DNA of 7,466 bases, taken from positions 1-7,466 of the forward strand of contig JAITRK010000046.1 in the NCBI GenBank assembly GCA_031288435.1. Reading direction: 5' to 3'. This document shows, piece after piece, positions 5,633 through 7,466 of the stretch. The number at the start of each line of letters is the position of its first letter. Within the stretch, counting starts at the first letter, position 1. A program made the translations under genes and the position numbers. This stretch comes from Holosporaceae bacterium. Lineage in GTDB: Bacteria > Pseudomonadota > Alphaproteobacteria > UBA3830. Under the pieces are notes generated by a model. It saw only the letters and a list, made by a program, of their open reading frames with translations, had not been told where the DNA came from and ran no database searches.

Positions 5633-7466
5633 CTAGAGCCCAAGGATAGTCCAGCCTGGGTTTTCCACGTAATTTTTTACTTCGCACAAAAATTCGGAAG
5701 CCGTCTTGGTGTCCGCCACCCGATGGTCGTAGGATAGCGAGATATACAGCATTGGCTTGATCTCAACTCCGGTATCGGTGGCCACCGGCCGATTATGCAT
5801 GCGATGGACGCTCAACGTCGCAACCTGTGGAGTAGTCAGCAGATCGGTACCCATGAGGGAACCGTATACTCCGGCGTTTACCACTGTAAATGTCCCTCCG
5901 GAAACTTCCTCGAGCGTCAGCGTTCCTTCCACGGCTCTTCTGGATAAAACGATCATGCTTCTCTCTATTTCAGCTATAGAGAGAGAATCGGCATGGCGAA
6001 TTACCGGCGCCGCCACTCCGTCGTTGCCGCAGGTTATTACTGATATGTCGTAATTTTTTTTGTATATCATGTCGCTGTCATGAATATGTGCGTTGAACAT
6101 TCGATACTTTTTAAGCGCCGAAATGCTGGCGATGATAAAAAACGGCGTAAATCCAAGTCTGGTATTAAAGCGCTCGGAGAATTCTTTGCCAAATGTTTTT
6201 TCAAGATTTAGTACGGCGTTCATGTCCACTTCGTTCGACACAGTCGAAATTACAGACGAATCCACCGAAGATTTTAGTTTTTCGTTTATGCGCTGTTTCA
6301 AAAAATCTATTGGGACTTTTTTGTCTCCTGGGGATGAGAAAAATGTCGGCTTATTCCAGCTTTCTGCGGCTATTTCAGGAGAACCCTCCTCCAGTGGAGT
6401 ATGCAGAAGTTTGCTCGCTATTTTATCCATGGCATTCAGCCCTTCCATTTTTTCTTCCTCTAACTTTTTTTCCAAATGATTTCTGTCGTTGCAGTGGAAG
6501 ATTTTTTCTTCAATTTTTACCGTTTCTCTGATCTTGGATATGGCTTTTTTAATTTCGCTGTCGGCCAGGCACCTTATTTCATCCAGCATAACTTTCAGGG
6601 ATCTACTAATTTCGTCACGGGCCGACGACAGCACCTCTTCCGCCAGGCTGTTAATTCCGGAATTCGGAGACGCGAAGCCGTTGTGCATGAATCCGTTGCC
6701 ACTGTTGGAGCTGGAGAACGACTGCAGACCATTTGCCGCGGACGGCGACGCTCCGCCGTGATTTTTTTTGCCACGTTTTTTGGGAGAATGGCCGCTTTTT
6801 GCTGCTACCGGAGCCATTGCCTCCTCCGCAATTTCCATGGCTGCAACATCGATGGCCTCTGCAACATCGATGGCTTCTTCCTCTTCTTCTCCTTTATCCT
6901 CGTCTATTATATCCATTATGTCCATTACTGGTTCGCATTCAGAAATCAGATTATCCACAACGGCTTCCTCGATCACTGCCGCTTCCGCATTGGCTTCTTT
7001 CTCAGCTTCTTCTAGAATGAAATTCTCGATGTTTTTGGCTTCGATACACGCTTCCTCCTCTGCTCTCTGAAGTATATCCTTTTTAAGTGCGTCGGCTTCC
7101 GTGTTAGCTTCATGTTTACTCTTTTCCAATATATCGCACCTGACGATTTCTGCTTCTGCCTTGGCACTTTCCTCTGCTTTTTTCAGTACGTCTAACTTTA
7201 TGGTTTCGGCTTCCGCCTCGGCTTTTACTCTGGCATCCTCTTCGGTTTTCTGGAATATATCCTGGCGAAGAGTTTCTGCCTCCTCCTTGGCCTTTTCCAC
7301 AGCCTCTATTATTAATTTATTTTTGGTATTTTCGGCCTCGGTTATGGACCCCTCAATGATCTTTCGATGCATTTCGCTGGCGTCTTTCAGCGCCGTTTGC
7401 TCGTATTCTTTCAATATTTTTGTTTTTAGCTCTTCTCCTTGAGCCAGTGCAAGCCTCATGGCCCCG
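5633..7466 (-). CDS. sucB: 2-oxoglutarate dehydrogenase E2 (dihydrolipoyl succinyltransferase), with a repeat-rich N-terminal extension; probably cut by window edge
   Basis: E2 moves the succinyl group from lipoamide to CoA in the TCA-cycle 2-oxoglutarate dehydrogenase complex. Residue numbers count from the first visible Met (7459), but the frame is open to the edge and no ribosome-binding site is visible, so the true start is probably outside. The catalytic domain (about 383-608) is clear: SNEVDMNAV (408-416), YKKNYDISV (466-474), GGTFTVVNAGVYGSLMGTD (521-539) and LYISLSYDHR (571-580). His579 and Asp583 are the HxxxD pair; the usual DG is DT. The wording fits SucB better than the pyruvate-complex E2. 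Before it come six 19-residue-type helical repeats (42-159), an acidic stretch (174-213), a basic patch PKKRGKK (226-232), a Ser/Asn/Gly linker (235-270) and another charged helical segment (271-350). I find no lipoyl domain and no E3/E1-binding (PSBD) motif in the visible part; the lipoyl domain may lie upstream, outside the window. Confidence 0.85.
   Translation of the reverse strand, partial: GAMRLALAQGEELKTKILKEYEQTALKDASEMHRKIIEGSITEAENTKNKLIIEAVEKAKEEAETLRQDIFQKTEEDARVKAEAEAETIKLDVLKKAEESAKAEAEIVRCDILEKSKHEANTEADALKKDILQRAEEEACIEAKNIENFILEEAEKEANAEAAVIEEAVVDNLISECEPVMDIMDIIDEDKGEEEEEAIDVAEAIDVAAMEIAEEAMAPVAAKSGHSPKKRGKKNHGGASPSAANGLQSFSSSNSGNGFMHNGFASPNSGINSLAEEVLSSARDEISRSLKVMLDEIRCLADSEIKKAISKIRETVKIEEKIFHCNDRNHLEKKLEEEKMEGLNAMDKIASKLLHTPLEEGSPEIAAESWNKPTFFSSPGDKKVPIDFLKQRINEKLKSSVDSSVISTVSNEVDMNAVLNLEKTFGKEFSERFNTRLGFTPFFIIASISALKKYRMFNAHIHDSDMIYKKNYDISVITCGNDGVAAPVIRHADSLSIAEIERSMIVLSRRAVEGTLTLEEVSGGTFTVVNAGVYGSLMGTDLLTTPQVATLSVHRMHNRPVATDTGVEIKPMLYISLSYDHRVADTKTASEFLCEVKNYVENPGWTILGL
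6842..6877 (-). repeat. 18-bp tandem duplication inside the E2 acidic stretch
   Basis: Two adjacent 18-bp units, 6842-6859 and 6860-6877 (TGCAACATCGATGGCCTC and the same with one C-to-T change), are 17/18 identical and in frame. They encode the doubled peptide EAIDVA-EAIDVA in the acidic part of the E2 (about residues 195-206). The near identity points to a recent slippage or duplication event. Confidence 0.85.
6983..7336 (-). repeat. Tandem 57-bp (19-residue) repeats coding the E2 helical extension
   Basis: Six consecutive units begin with Ala: residues 42-60, 61-83 (19 plus a 4-residue AEAE insertion), 84-102, 103-121, 122-140 and 141-159. Examples are AETIKLDVLKKAEESAKAE and ADALKKDILQRAEEEACIE. 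Conserved positions are A1, an aliphatic residue at about 4, D7, [IV]8, L9, then a KAEEEA-like acidic run and E19. A 15-residue version precedes them (27-41). The units differ in sequence, so this is an older duplication, kept in frame. The segment should form a long continuous helix or coiled coil. Confidence 0.8.

Noticed and set aside
5960..5984. 9-bp inverted repeat TCTCTCTAT / ATAGAGAGA with a 7-nt loop
   Set aside because: It lies inside the E2 catalytic domain over a conserved peptide (SIAEIERSM), has no T-run, and is best explained by the codons used.
6983..7336. Possible CRISPR-like array because of regularly spaced similar units
   Set aside because: The units are contiguous 57-bp coding repeats without spacers, keep an open reading frame and differ from one another in sequence.
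6476..7442. Several plus-strand frames (e.g. 6476-7015, 6768-7070, 7101-7442) opposite the E2 gene, rich in Ser, Ala and Phe
   Set aside because: They are antisense readings of the Glu/Ala/Lys repeat codons; the composition follows from the repeats and not from an independent protein.

Overview
The window looks like chromosomal DNA of an alphaproteobacterium, probably a host-associated or intracellular lineage. The support is indirect. GC content is moderate to low. The plsY-dprA pair in tandem is a common alphaproteobacterial arrangement. An AdiC-type amino-acid exchanger and a divergent, low-complexity-rich E2 protein are the kinds of genes seen in symbionts. No 16S or other phylogenetic marker is present, so the lineage is inference.

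Layout, left to right. (1) 1-753, minus: the N-terminal 251 residues of tryptophanyl-tRNA synthetase (trpS), cut by the left edge. (2) 848-1321, minus: an unrecognised basic protein of 157 residues, followed by trpS on the same strand 94 bp later. (3) 1322-1610: an AT-rich divergent intergenic region holding a plausible promoter and a repeated GTATACCGA motif. (4) 1611-2390, plus: an XRE-type HTH regulator with a LexA/CI-like C-terminal domain, closed by a strong hairpin at 2400-2433. (5) 2449-4182, plus: a plsY-dprA operon with a 30-nt gap; the dprA ribosome-binding site lies in a perfect 14-bp palindrome that runs into its TTG start. (6) 4216-5520, minus: an APC-family transporter with AdiC-like key residues, convergent with dprA and with its own sigma70-like promoter. 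(7) 5633 to the right edge, minus: the E2 (dihydrolipoyl succinyltransferase) of the 2-oxoglutarate dehydrogenase complex. Its catalytic domain is clear, but it is preceded by a long 19-residue-repeat helical segment, an acidic stretch and a basic Ser/Gly/Asn linker.

Most genes here are housekeeping and are not one pathway: translation (trpS), phospholipid synthesis (plsY), DNA uptake/recombination (dprA), amino-acid or polyamine exchange (permease) and the TCA cycle (sucB). The parts that look least ordinary are the repeat-bearing extension of the E2, the divergent regulator/unknown-gene pair with its repeated motif, the self-complementary ribosome-binding site of dprA, and the hairpin placed just before plsY. 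I see no tRNA, rRNA, CRISPR array, insertion sequence or prophage structural gene.
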